The notes: generated from the letters alone by a model not told the origin. DNA of 64,000 nt from Garcia nutans (GCA_947685225.1 CANTUV010000032.1:27659501-27723500); one strand, 5' to 3'. Shown: positions 22,600 to 35,410, numbered from the stretch's first letter. Program-made: numbers and translations.

Positions 22600-22617
22600 T
22601 TTTAAGTGTGGGGTAGT
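22600..22617 (+). other. N3 polypurine tract
   Basis: TTTTAAGTGTGGGGTAGT directly before the 3' LTR start at 22618. Confidence 0.85.
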
Positions 22618-24328
22618 TGTTTTATTAGTTTTTGTTATAAGTTTTGTGTCTTGTTTATTAGGTTAATTATTGTTTTATTTAGGTATTTTGTTAGTTTTTA
22701 TCGGTTTGTCTAGTGTTTTCTTTAATTGTGAAGTTTTAGTTTATTTTTAGTTTTATGTCGTTTTTGATCTAGTTTTTAGTTTGTGTTTATGTTTTGTCGG
22801 TTGTTGTTTATTTACTTCGTGTTTTAAGTTTGTTTTGAGTTTTGTGTTAGGTTAAAACAGGCAAGGAAACGAATTGAAGATGAAATGGGCAGTAGCTGAC
22901 ACAGGCAGAGGACACGGCCAAGTCACTGGTCGTGTCCCATACCAAGTTAAAAGGAAGAACAAGTCCCAGTAGCAGACACAAGCAAGGGACACGGCCAAGT
23001 CATGTGGTCGTGTCCCTCCAATGAAGAACACGGCCAAGTCATCATCACTTGGCCGTGTCCCACTTGTTACCAAAGGAAAGGGAGGTCAAAAATTACACAA
23101 AAATGAACACAGGCAAGGGACACGGCCGTGTCCCTCCCATCTAACTCACACGGCCAAGTCAAGCTCCACTTGGCCGTGTCACTCAACAAAGAAGAAAAGA
23201 AGACCAAAAGCAACAGAGGAGGACACATGCAGGGGACACGGCCGTGTCACCTGGCCGTGTCCCTCCATCAAGCCCTCACACGGCCGTGTCCCTCATCACC
23301 TGGCCGTGTCCCTCATTTTCCAAGCCCGCATCGGATTTTTAACTCGTACGACTCATATAAAAGGAAAAGAAAGTTAGGGTTTAGGGATCTTTTGACGATT
23401 TTGAGAGAAAATTAGCCGTCTGAGAGAGATCTTAGGGTTTAAACATTTGTTTTCTTGGATTTTGATTTTACTTTGGATTAAACTAGTTTAGATTAGATTG
23501 TTCATGCCATTGTTTCATCCTTTTTGCAAGATTCGATCAAGAGATTCATCAAAAGCTTCAAGGAGTTTGTAACTTGGTTTTATTCTTAAACTTTGACTCT
23601 TTAGTTTCATTGAAATTGTGTTTATGAACATTATCATGTCTAAATTGATTTCTTTGATTATTAATGAGATGAGTATGCTTGATAACATCATGAACTAATT
23701 TAATCTAGTCTAGGGTTTGTATGGATTTGCTATGAATTGTATGAATTGGTTATTCTCTTAACTATTGATTTCTTTAGCCTTTATTGAATGAAAAATTGTT
23801 ACATATAATTGATTGGCCACCAATTGTGTGTTTTAGGTATTAGATGATGGATTGAGAGATGAAATCTAATGCTGGAACAATTCAATTAAGGACTTAGGTG
23901 AATTAGAGATATAACCTATTAAAAAGATTGTTTCAATTATAACAAGATTAGTTGTAAGAGGTTTGAATGCGAGAGCTTATTTCCTTGACTCAATTAATTA
24001 AGTTGCTTGAGATTTAATCTTAGAAATTAAATTAGTTAAGTGGAATAACCGTTCATACATATGAGTAGTAAAGAAGTGAAAACCCTAGACCATTCTATCA
24101 AGTGAATCAAAACACAGTTCAATTTACTTTTATTGTTTTAAACTTTAATCAATCTTCTTTATTATTTAGCAATTTATAAATCTCTTTATTACTTGATAAA
24201 CATAATCTGATAAGCAATTAACCACTTTGGCTTCCTTGAGAGAACGACCTTGGGGCAATCACCTTTGCTACAGCTACCTCGTATACTTGCGAGTGACGCT
24301 TTGTGGTAGAGTTAATTTGAGCGCAACA
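22618..24328 (+). mobile_element. N3 3' LTR, 1711 bp
   Basis: Aligns to 11915-13641 along its full length with about 15 substitutions by eye and two small deletions in the dyad cluster. Cluster at 22896-23312, TATA box at 23356. Confidence 0.95.
22896..23312. repeat. GACACGGCC/GGCCGTGTC cluster, N3 3' LTR
   Basis: LTR copy of the cluster at 12195-12627. Several half-sites differ between the LTRs by C to T changes (GGCCGTGTC to GGTCGTGTC). Confidence 0.9.
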
Positions 24329-24333
24329 GGCTT
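24329..24333. repeat. Right TSD of N3 (GGCTT)
   Basis: Matches 11910-11914. Confidence 0.95.
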
Positions 24334-24497
24334 CCTAGTAATGTAAATACTATTGCTTGGAAATAAATAAAAGTTGTGTTGTATATGTGTTATTTAAGAG
24401 TTTTATCTTTACATACATGTCACCTAGGGTAATATAATGCTGTTGGTCTGGGTCGTTACTGATGATGGGATTGTATACGTTTTTCTCTGTTCTTTAG
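24334..24497 (+). other. Tek-2 leader, continued, with 3' splice-like end
   Basis: Non-coding leader of the second Tek-2 unit. It ends TTTTTCTCTGTTCTTTAG at 24497, a textbook plant 3' splice site, and the gag ATG is the next base. Confidence 0.65.
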
Positions 24498-26675
24498 ATG
24501 TCGCAAGCAGCACAGCGTGATATAGAGGAGGAGGTCGAGTCTCAGGCCTCCCGAATTGTAGAAATGCATGTATCAGAGACACCTGCATATGAGCAACCAC
24601 CAGCTGATGCTCCAATCCCCAACGAAATGTTGCAACAAATGGCTGCCATATTACGGCAAATAGCCGACGCAGCCCCGGCACCACCACCCATACCAGTACC
24701 TGCTGTGGGAGGGGAAAGGAAACCCCTGATCGAAAAGATAAGAAAGTACTGGGCGAAGGAGTTTAGGGCCCGAAGGGATGATGATTCTTCTACAGCCGAG
24801 TATTGGCTAGAAGGAACGGTACGAACCTTAGATCAGTTATAGTGTACTCAAGAGGAGCGAGTTGTGTGCGTTACTTCCTTGTTAGTGGAAGAAGCGTATG
24901 TCTGGTGGGACACAGTCCAACAACGAGTTCCACCATAGCAGAGGACATGGGACTTCTTTGTGAGAGAATTTAAGAGAAAGTTTATTTCTGAAGCATATCT
25001 CGACGCTAGGAGGAAAGAGTTTCTACACTTGAAGCAGGGGCGAATGACAGTGACAGAGTACGAAAGGGAGTTCACCAGATTAAGCAGGTATGTTAAGAAA
25101 GTGATAGAAGATGAGGAAGATCGATGTAAACAATTCTTAGACGGATTGAATAATGAGATTAAGGTACAGCTGATTGCTGCTCATATTAAGGAATTTTCTG
25201 TGTTAGTCACCCGAGCTATTGAAGTGGAACAGTGTCAGTCTGATGAGCAGAATAGAAGACAGAAGATGAAATAGAAGAGAGATACCCAAAACTATTCGGG
25301 AAACTACCAATCATCAAGGAAGCGATTCCAAGGTAGTGGTTCCACGGGAGGCGGTCAACGCCGGGGTTACAGTCAAGGATCGAATCATAGTGGCCCAAGT
25401 CAGGCCACCTCAGTCGCTAGTGCCGGACGATCCGGAAGAGGGCAAGGAAGAGGATTCAACTGAAGCGGAGGTAACTTTTCTACCGGTCCGAGAGGTAATG
25501 AAGGCAAAAATACTAATCCACGCTGTGATCAATGCGGACGCCGTCACACGGGAGAATGTTGGGGTCGGACATTTGCATGCTACATATGTGGATCTTTAGA
25601 CCACCTTATGCGAGAGTGTCCCCTGCGAATGCAGAATCTACCTAGGGAGACTGAGGGATCGCAAGCAGCAGCAGGGCGAGGCCAAGGCAGAGGTAGGGGC
25701 AGAAATCCGTCATGTGTGCAGTCTGAGACAGTGGATCGAACAAAAGTGAGGGCTCCTGCTAGAATGTATGCCATGAGGGGGCGAGAAGATGAAGAAGCGC
25801 TAGACGTGATTGCAGGTCAGTTGTCTATGTTTGGAGTTCCACTTTACGTTTTAATATACCCGGGTTCTTCACACTCATATATATGCACGAAAAATGAAAA
25901 ACTTGGGAACCTAAAGGTAGAACTAGAGGTAGAGGGAATATTAGTTACTAGCCCATTAGGGAGTGAGTTGATTACGAGGAAGGTAGTGAAAGATTGCCCC
26001 GTGGAGATACACGGACGTATCTTTTGGGGAGACTTATTTGAACTACCATTTCAAGAATTTGACGCTATCCTTGGGATGGATTGGTTGGCCAAACACGATG
26101 CACTGGTTGACTGTAAATAGAAGAGAGTTACTCTGCAAACGTAAGACGACGACGAAGTGACCTTAGTGGGAAAGAGGAAGGACTATCTAACTAACATCAT
26201 TTCCGCTATGACGGCTAAGAGATTAGTGAAAAAAGGCTGCGAGGCATACCTGTTATGAGCGTTAGAAGCGAAAGAAGAGGCACCAAAGCTACAAGATATA
26301 ACTACTATTTGTGATTTCTCCGACGTATTTCCTGATGACTTACCCGGATTACCACCTAAATGAGAGGTGGAATTCACCATAGACGTGTACCCGGGAGCTG
26401 CACTAGTATCCATCGCACCTTACCGAATGGCGCCAGTGGAGCTAAAAGAACTGAAGGTATAGCTACAAGAACTTTTAGACAAGGGGTTCATTAGGCCAAG
26501 CGTGTCACCATGGGGAGCGCCAGTATTGTTCGTGAAAAAGAAAGATGGATCCCTAAGGTTGTGTGTGGATTACTGTTAACTCAATTAGCTGACCATCAAG
26601 AACAAGTATCCACTACCTCACATAGATGATTTGTTTGATCAACTCAAAAGTGTTGGAGTCTTTTCAAAAATCGAT
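24498..26675 (+). pseudogene. gag-pol: Second Tek-2 unit: gag, protease, start of RT (broken, truncated)
   Basis: One frame from ATG 24498 to the array edge with no frameshift but eleven stops (24840, 24936, 25272, 25461, 26118, 26142, 26256, 26361, 26460, 26577, 26586), most readable as CAA, CAG or CGA changed by C to T. In order: gag domain (VEEAYVWWDTVQQRVPP; FVREFKRKFISEAYLDARRK), a Gly/Ser/Arg-rich linker, a CDQCGRRHTGEC motif and zinc knuckle CYICGSLDHLMREC, then protease in which the catalytic Asp is Tyr (LIYPGSSHSYI; LIDPG in N2). RT starts at VSPWGAPVLFVKKKDG and stops abruptly at VFSKID, where the minisatellite array begins. The overlap with N2 (4737-5640) is nearly identical. Confidence 0.92.
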
Positions 26676-29600
26676 TAATCTAGCTAGGGTCCAAAACCCA
26701 AATTTTGATTTGGTCCAGAACCTAGAATCTCTTCTAAGTCCAGAACTTAGCTCGGGTCCAGAACCCAAATTTTCCTTAGGTCCAGAACCTAGAATCTCTT
26801 TTAAGTCAAGAAATTAGCTCGGGTCCAGAACCCAAATTTTGATTTGGTCTATAAGCTAGAATCTCTTTTAAGTCCAGAACATAGCTCGGGTCCAGAACCC
26901 AAATTATCCTTAGGTCCAGAACCTAGAATCTCTTTTAAGTCTAGAACTTAGCTAGGGTGCAGACCCAAATTATCCTTTGGTCCAGAACCTAGAATCTGTT
27001 TTAAGTCCAGAACTTAGCTTGGTCCAGATCACAAACCTAGAATCTTTCCTCAGTCTAGAACTTAGCTTGGGTTCTAGAACCCAAATTTTCCTTAGGTCCA
27101 GAACCTAGAATCTCTTTTAAGTCAAGAACTTAGCTCGGGTCGAGAACCTAAATTTTCCTTAGGTCCAGAACCTACAATCTCTTTTAAGTCAAGAACATAG
27201 CTCGGGTCCAGAACCCAAATTATCCTTAGGTCCAGAACCTAGAATCTCTTTTAAGTTAAGAACTTAGCTCGAGTCCAAAACCCAAATTATCCTTTGGTCC
27301 AGAACCTAGAATCTCTTTTAAGTCCAGAACTTAGCTCTGTCCAAAACCCAAACCTAGAATCTTTTCTCAATCCTGAACTTATCTCGGATTCTAGAACCCA
27401 AATTTTCCTTAGGTTCAGAACCTAGAATCCCTTTTAAGTCCAGAACTTAGCTCGGGTCCAGAAGCCAAACCTAGAAACTTTTCTTAGTCCAAAACTTAGC
27501 TCGGGTTCTAGAACCCAAATTTTCCTTAGGTCCAGAACTTAGAATCTCTTCTGAGTACAGAACTTTGCTCGGGTCCAAAACACAAATTTTGATTAGGTCC
27601 AGAACCTAGAATCTCTTCTCAGTCCAGAACTTAGCTCGGGCCCAGAACCCAAATTTTCCTTAGGTCCTGAACCTAGAATCTCTTTTAAGTGCATAACTTA
27701 GCTCGGGTCTAGAACCCAAATTATCCTTTGGTCCATAACCTAGAATCTCTATTAAGTCCAGAACTTAGCTTGGTCCAGAACCCAAACCTAGAATCTTTTC
27801 TCAGTGCAAAACTTAGCTCGGGTTCTAGAACCCAAGTTTTCCATATGTCCAGAACCTAGAATCTCTTTTAAGTCCAAAACTTAGCTCGGGTCTAGAACCC
27901 AAACCTAGAATCTTTTGTAAGTTTAGAAAATAGCTCGGGTTCTAGAACCCAAATTTTCTTTTGGTCCAGAACCTAGAATCTCTTCTAAGTATAGAACTTA
28001 GTTCGGGTCCAAAACTCAAATTTTTATTAGGTCCATTACCTAGAATCTCTTCTAAGACCAGAACTTAGCTCGAGTCCAGAACCCAAATTTTCCTTATGTC
28101 CAGAACCTAGAATCTCTTTTAAGTCAAGAACTTATCTCGGGTTCGGAACACAAACCTAGAATCTTTTTTAAGTACAGAACTTAGCTCGGGTTCTAGAACC
28201 CAAATTTTCCTTAGGTCCAGAACCTAGAATCAGTTCTAAGTATAGAACTTAGCTCGGGTCCAGAACCCAAATTTTCCTTTGGTGCAAAACCTAGAATCTC
28301 TTCTAAGTCCAGAACTTTGCTCGGGTCCAGAACCCAAATTTTCCTTAGGCCCAAAACTTTGAATCTCTTTTAAGTCCAGAACTTAGCTCGGGTCCAGAAT
28401 CCAAATTTTCATTAGTTCCAAAATTTAGAATCTCTTTTATGTCCAGAACTTAGCTCGGGTCAAGAACCCAAACCTAGAATCTTTTCTAAGTACAGAAATT
28501 AGCTCGGGTTTTAAATCCCAAATTTTTCTTAGGACCAGAACCTAGAATCTCTTCTAAGTAAAGAACTTAGCTCGGGTCCAAAACCCAAATTTTGATTAGG
28601 TCTAGAACCTAGAATCTCTTCTAAGTCAAAAACTTAGCTCGGGTCAAGAACCCAAATTTTCCTTACGTTCAGAACCTAGAATCTCTTTAAAAACCAGAAC
28701 TTAGCTCGGGTCCAGAACCCAAATTTTCTTTAAGTCCAAAACATACAATCTATTTTAAGTCCAGAACTTAGCTCGGGTCAAGAACCCAAACCTAGAATCT
28801 TTTATAAGTCCAGAACTTAGCTCGGGTTCTAGAACCCAAATTTTCCTTTGGTCCAAAACATAGAATCTCTTCTAAGTCCAGAACTTTGCTCGGGTCCAGA
28901 ACCAAAATTTTCCTTAGGCCAGAACTTTGAATCTCTTTTAAGTCCAGAACTTAGCTCTGGTCCAGAACCCAAATTTTCCTTAGGTCCAAAACCTACAATC
29001 TATTTTAAGTCCAAAACTTAGCTCGGGCAAGAACCCAAACTTAGAATCTTTACTAAGTACAGAACTTAGCTCGGGTTCTAGAACCTAAATTTTCCTTAGG
29101 TCCACAACCTAGAATCTCTTTTAAGTAAAGAACTTAGCTCGAGTCCAAAACCCAAATTTTGATTTGGTCTAGAATTTAGAATCTCTTCTAAGTCTAGAAC
29201 TTAGCTCGGGTCCAAAACCCAAATTTTCCTTAGGTCCAGAACCTAGAATCTCTTTTAAGACAACAAATTAGCTCGGGTCCAGAACCCAAATTTTGATTTA
29301 GTCCAGAACATAGAATCTCTTCTAATTCCAGAACTTAGCTCGGGTCTAGAACCCAAACCTTCCTTAGGTCCAGAACCTAGATTCTCTTTTAAGTCCATAA
29401 CTTAGCTCGGGTCCAGAACCCAAATTTTCCTTATGTCCAAAACCTAGAATCTCTTCTAAGTACAGAACTTAGCTCGGGTCTAGAACCCAAATTTTGATTA
29501 GGTCCAGAACCTAGAATCTCTTCTAAGTCCAGAACATAGCTCAGGTCTAGAACCCAAATTTTCCATAGGCCCAGAACCTAGAATCTCTTTTAAGTCCAGA

Positions 29601-32600
29601 ACTTAGCTTGGCTTCAGAACACAAACTTAGAATATTTTGTAAGTCAAGAACTTAGCTCGGGTTCTAGAACCCAAATTTTCCTTAGGTCCAGAACCTAGAA
29701 TATCTTCTAAGTCCAGAACTTATCTCGGGTCCAGAATCTAAATTTTTGTTAGGTCCAAAACCTAGAATCTCTTTTAAGTCCAGAACTTAGCTCGGGTCCA
29801 GAACCCAAACCTAGAATCTTTTCTAAGTCCAGAACTTAGCTTGGGTTCTAGAACCAAATTTTCCTTAGTTCCAGAATCTAGAATCTCTTATAAGTACAGA
29901 ACTTAGCTTGGGTCCAGAACCCAAATTTTCCTTCGGTCCAGAACCGAGAATCTCTTCTAAGTCTGGAACTTAGCTCGGATCCAGAACCTAAATTTTCCTT
30001 AGGTCCAAAACCTAAAATTTCTTTTAAGTCTAGAACTTAGGTCTGGTCCAGAACCCAAACCTAGAATCTTTTATAAGTCCATGAACTTAGCTCGGGTTCT
30101 AGAACCCAAATTTTTCTTAGTTCCAGAACCTAGAATCTCTTCTATGTAGAGAACTTTGCTCGGGTCCTGAACACAAATTTTGATTAGGTCCAGTACCTAG
30201 AATCTCTTCTAAGTCAAGAACTTAGCTCTAGTCCAGAATCAAAATTTTCCTTAGGTCCAGAACCTATAATCTCTTTTAAGTCCAGAAATTATCTCGTGTC
30301 CAGAACCTAAACCTAGAATCTTTTCTAAGTCCAAAACTTAGATCGCGTTCTAGAACCCAAATTTTCCTTAGATCCAGAACCTAGAATCTCTTCTAGGTAC
30401 AGAACTTAGCTCGAGTCTAGAACCCAAAATTTCCTTAGGTCCAGAACCTAGAATCTCTTCTAAGTAAAGAACTTAGCTCGGGTCCAAAACCCAAATTTTG
30501 ATTTGGTCCAGAACCTAGAATCTCTTCTAAATCCAGAACTTAGCTCAGGTCCAGAACCCAAATTTTCCTTAGGTCCAGAACCTAGAATCTCTTCTAAATC
30601 CAGAACCCAAATTTTGATTTGGTCCAGAACCTAGAATCTCTTCTAAGTCCAGAACATAGCTCGGGTCTAGAACCCAAACATTCCTTTGGTCCAGAACCTA
30701 GATTCTCTTTTAAGTCCAGAACTTAGCTGGGGTCCAGAACCCAAATTTTCCTTAGGTACAAAACCTAGAATCTATTCAAACTATAGAACTTAGCTTGGGT
30801 CCAGAACCCAAATTTTGATTAGGTCCAGAACCTAGAATCTCTTCTAAGTCTAGAACTTAGCTCAGGTCCAGAACCCAAATTTTCCATAGGTCTAGAACCT
30901 AGAATCTCTTTTAAGTCCAGAACTTAGCTCGGGTCCAGAACCCAAACCTAGAATCTTTTCTAAGTCCAGAACTTAGCTTGGGTTCTAGAACCAAAATTTT
31001 CTTAGTTCCAAAACCTAGAATCTCTTCTAAGTCTAGAACTTAGCTCTGATCCAGAACCAAAATTTTCCTTAGGTCCAAAACCTAAAATCTCTTTTAAGTC
31101 CAAAACTTAGTTCTGGTTCTAGAATCTTTTATAAGTCCAGAACTTAGCTCGGGTTCTAGAACCCAAAATTTTCTTAGTTCCAGAACATAGAATCTCTTCT
31201 AAGTACAGAACTTTGCTCGGGTCCAGAGCCCAAATTTTTGTTAGGTCCAGAACCTAAATTCTCTTTTAAGTCCAGAACTTATCTCGAATCTAGAACCTAA
31301 ACCTAGAATCTTTTCTAAGTCCAAGCCTTAGCTCGGGTTGTAAAACCCAAATTTTCCTTAGGTCCAGAACCTAGAATCTCTTCTAAGTACAAAACCTAGC
31401 TCGAGTCTAGAACCCAAATTTTCCTTAGGTCCAGAACCTAAAATCTCTTCTAAGTCCAGAACATAGCTCGGGTCCAGAACCCAAATTTTACTTAGGGCAA
31501 GAACCTAGAATCTCTTTTAAGTCCAGAACATAGCTCGGGTCCAGAACCCAAATTATACTTAGGTCAAGAACTTAGAATCTCTTTTAAGTCCTGAACTTAG
31601 CTCGGGTCCAGAACCCAAATTATCCTTTGGTCCAGAACATAGAATCTCTTTTAAGTCCAGAACGTAGCTCGTTACATAACCCAAACCTAGAATCTTTTCT
31701 CAATCCAGAACTTAGCTCGGGTTCAAGAACCCAAATTTTCCTTAGGTCCAGAACGTAGAATCTCTTTTAAGTCCAAAACTTAGCTCGGGTCCCGAACCCA
31801 AACCTAGAATCTTATCTAAGTCTAGAACTTAACACGGGTTCTAGAACCCAAATTTTCCTTTGGTCCAGAACCTAGAATCTCTTCTAAGTACAGAACTTAG
31901 CTTGGGTCCATAACCCAAATTTTGATTAGGTCCAGAACCTAGAATCTCTTCTAAGTCTAGAACTTAGCTCGGGTCCAGAACCCAAATTTTCCTTAGGTCC
32001 CAAACCTAGAATCTCTTTTAAGTCCAGAACTTAGCTCGGATCCAGAACCCAAACCTAGAATCTTTTCTCAGTCCAGAACTTAGCTTAGGTTCTAGAACCA
32101 AAATTTTCCTTAGGTTCAGAACCTAGAATCTCTTCTAAGTACAGAACTCAGCTCGGGTCCAGAACCCAAATTTTGATTAGGTCTAGAACCTAGCTTCTAT
32201 TCTAAGTCCAGAACTTAGCTCGGGTCCAGAACCCAAATTTTCCTTAGGTGCAGAACCTAGAATCTCTTTTAAGTCTAGAACATAGCTAGGGTCCAGAACC
32301 CAAACCTAGAATCTTTTCTATTTCCAGAACTTAGCTCGGGTTCTAGAATCGAAATTTTACTTTGGTCCAGAACCTAGAATCTCTTATAAGTACATAACTT
32401 AGCTCAGGCCCAGAACCCAAATTTTGATTAGGTCCAGAACCTACAATCTCTTCTAAGTCCAGAACTTAGCTCGGGTCCAGATCCCAAATTTTCCTTAGGT
32501 CCAGAACCTAGAATCTCTTTTAAGTCTAGAACTTAGCTCGGGTCTGGAACCCAAACCTAGAATCTTTTCTGAGTCCAGAACTTAGCTCGAGTTGTAGAAC

Positions 32601-35410
32601 CCAAATTTTCCTTAGGTCCAGAACCTAGAATCTCTTCTAAGTACAGAACATAGCTCGGGTCCAAAACCCAAATTTTCCTTAGGTCCAGAACCTAGAATCT
32701 CTTTTAAGACTAGAACTTAGGTCGGTCCAGAACCCAAGCCTAGAATCTTTTCTCAGTCCAGAACTTACCTCGGGTTCTAAATCCCAAATTTTCCTTAGGT
32801 CCAAAACTTAGAATCTCTTTTAAGTCCAGAACTTAGCTCGGATCCAGAACCCAAACCTAGAATCTTTTCTCAGTCCAGAACTTAGCTCGGGTTCTAGAAG
32901 CCAAATTTTCCATAGGTCCAGAACTTAGAATCTCTTTTAAGCAAAGAACTTAGCTCGGGCCCAGAACCCAAATTTTGATTAGGTCCAGAACCTAGAATCT
33001 CTTCTAAGTCCAGAACTTTGCTCGGGTCCAGAACCCAAATTTTCCTTAGGTCCAGAACCTAGAATCTTTTCGAATTCCAGAACTTAGCTCGGGTCCAAAA
33101 CCCAAATTTTCCTTAGGTCCAAAACGTAGAATCTCTTTTAAGTCCAGAACTAAGCTTGGGTCAAGAACCCACACCTAGAATCTTTTCTAAGTCCAGAACT
33201 TAGCTCGGGTTCTAGAACCCAAATTTTCTTTAGGTCCAGAACCTAGAATCTCTTCTAAGTACAGAACTTAGCTTGGGTCCAGAATCCAAATTTTCCTTCG
33301 GTCCAGAACCTAGAATATCTTCTAAGTCTGAAACTTAGCTTGTATCCAGAACCTAAATTTTCCTTAGGTACAAAACCTAAAATCTCTTTTAAGTCCAGAA
33401 CATAGCTCTGGTCCAGAACCCAAACCTAGAATCTTTTATAAGTCCAGAACTTAGCTCGGGTTCTAGAACACAAATTTTTCTTAGTTCCAGAACCTAGAAT
33501 CTCTTCTAAATACAGAACTTTGCTCGGGTCCAGAACACAAATTTTGATTAGGTCCAGTACCTAGAATCTCTTCTAAGTCCAGAACTTAGCTCTAGTCCAG
33601 AACCCAAATTTTCCTTAGGTCCAGAACCTAAAATCTTTTTTAAGTCCAGAACTTATCTCGGGTCCAGAACCTAAACCTAGACTATTTTCTAAGTCCAAAA
33701 CTTAGCTCGGGTTCTAGAACCAAAATTTTTCTTAGGTCCAGAATCTAGAATCTCTTCTAAGTACAAAACTTAGCTCGGGTCTAGAACCAAAATTTTCCTT
33801 AGGTCCAGAACCTAGAATATCTACTAAGTAAAGAACTTAGCTCGGGTCCAAAACCCAAATTTTGATTTGGTCCAGAACCTAGAATCTCTTCTAAGTCCAG
33901 AACTTAGCTCGGGTCCAGAACCCAAATTTTCCTTAGGTCCAGAACCTAGAATCTCTTTTAAGTCAAAAAATTAGCTTGGGTCCAGAACCCAAATTTTTAT
34001 TTGGTCCAGAACCTAGAATCTCTTCTAAGTCCAGAACTTAGCTCGGGTCTAGAACCCAAACTTTCCTTAAATCCAGAACCTAGATTCGCTTTTAAGTCCA
34101 GAACTTAGCTCGGGTCTAGAACCCAAATTTTTCTTAGGTCCAAAACCTAGAATCTCTTCAAACTACAGAACTTAGCTCGGGTCCAGAACCAAAATTTTGA
34201 TTAGTTCCAGAACCTAGAATCTCTTCTAAGTCAACTTAGCTCAGGTCCAGAACCCAAATTTTCCATAGGTCCAGAACCTAGAATCTCTTCTAAGTCCAGA
34301 ACTTAGCTCGGGTCCAGAACCCAAATTTTCCTTAGGTCCAGAACCTAGAATCTCTTTTAAGTCAAGAAATTAGCTCGGGTCCAGAACCTAAATTTTGATT
34401 TGGTCCAGAACCTAGAATCTCTTCTAAGTCCAGAGCTTAGCTCGGGTCTAAAACCCAAACATTCCTTAGGTCCAGAACCTAGATTCTCTTTTAAGTCCAC
34501 AACTTAGCTCTGGTCCAGAACCCAAATTTTCCTTAGGTTCAAAACCTAGAATCTCTTCAAACTACAGAACTTAGCTCGGGTCAAAAACCCAAATTTTGAT
34601 TAGGTCCAGAACCTAGAATCTCTTCTAAGTCTAGAACTTAGCTCAGGTCTAGAACCCAAATTTTCCATAGGTTTAGAACCTAGAATCTCTTTTAAGTCCA
34701 GAACTTAGCTCGGGTCTAGAACCCAAACCTAGAATCTTTTCTAAGTCCAGAACTTAGCTTGGGTCCTAGAACCAAATTTTCCTTAGTTCCAAAACCTAGA
34801 ATCTCTTCTAAGTCTAGAACTTAGCTCGGATCCAGAACCTAAATTTTGCTTAGGTCCAAAACCTAAAATCTCTTTTAAGTCCAAAACTTAGCTCTGGTTC
34901 TAGAATCTTTTATAAGTCCAGAACTTAGCTCGGGTTTTAGAACCCAAATTTTTATTAGTTCGAGAACATAGAATCTCTTCTAAGTACAGAACTTTGCTCG
35001 GGTCCAGAACCCAAATTTTTATTAGGTCTAGTACCTAGAATCTCTTCTAAGTCCAGAACTTAGCTCTAGTCCATAACCTAAATTTTCTTTCTGTCCAAAA
35101 CCTAAATTCTCTTTTAAGTCCAGAACTTATCTCGGGTCTAAAACCTAAACCTAGAATCTTTTCTAAGTCCAGAACTTAGCTCGGGTTTTAAAACCCAAAT
35201 TTTCCTTAGGTCCAGAACCTAGAATCTCTTCAAAGTACAAAATTAGCTCGAGTCTAGAACCCAAATTTTCCTTAGGTCCAGAACCTAGAATCTCTTCTAA
35301 GTACAGAACTTAGCTCAGGTCCAGAACCCAAATTTTACTTAGGGCAAGAACCTAGAATCTCTTTTAAGTCCATAATGTAGCTCGGGTCCAGAACCCAAAT
35401 TATACTTAGA
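26676..35410. repeat. Minisatellite array, left block, 8.7 kb
   Basis: Tandem copies of a unit of about 67 bp. It consists of three related parts, each starting (G)GTCCAGAAC: one with CCTAGAATCTCTT, one with TTAGCTCGG, one with CCCAAATTTTCC. A shorter unit of about 45 bp lacks part of the third piece, and a variant carries GGGTTCTAGAACCC. Copies are roughly 85-95 percent alike by eye. Stops in all frames; no gene. It starts inside Tek-2 RT and continues after N4 at 50709. Confidence 0.95.

Larger units (their letters stand above)
11915..24328 (+). mobile_element. N3: complete Athila-type Ty3/gypsy element (Ath-1), 12.4 kb
   Basis: Two LTRs (11915-13641 and 22618-24328) with ends TG...CA, a 5-bp TSD, an Asp tRNA primer site, gag, protease, RT, RNase H and integrase without chromodomain, then an env-like ORF with ATHILA ORF-1 character, and an AAGTGTGGGGTAGT purine tract. 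By eye the LTRs differ at about 15 bases plus two small indels over 1.7 kb, so the insertion is recent. It sits in the leader of the second Tek-2 unit. All ORFs carry some lesion. Confidence 0.95.

Noticed and set aside
25336..25599. 87-codon ORF in another frame of Tek-2 gag
   Set aside because: The gag frame (starts divisible by three) reads on through the basic linker and zinc knuckle here; this is a shadow.
26676..35410. Regular repeats resembling a CRISPR-like array
   Set aside because: There are no unique spacers of fixed length; the whole 67-bp unit is repeated and degenerate, and the setting is a plant genome.
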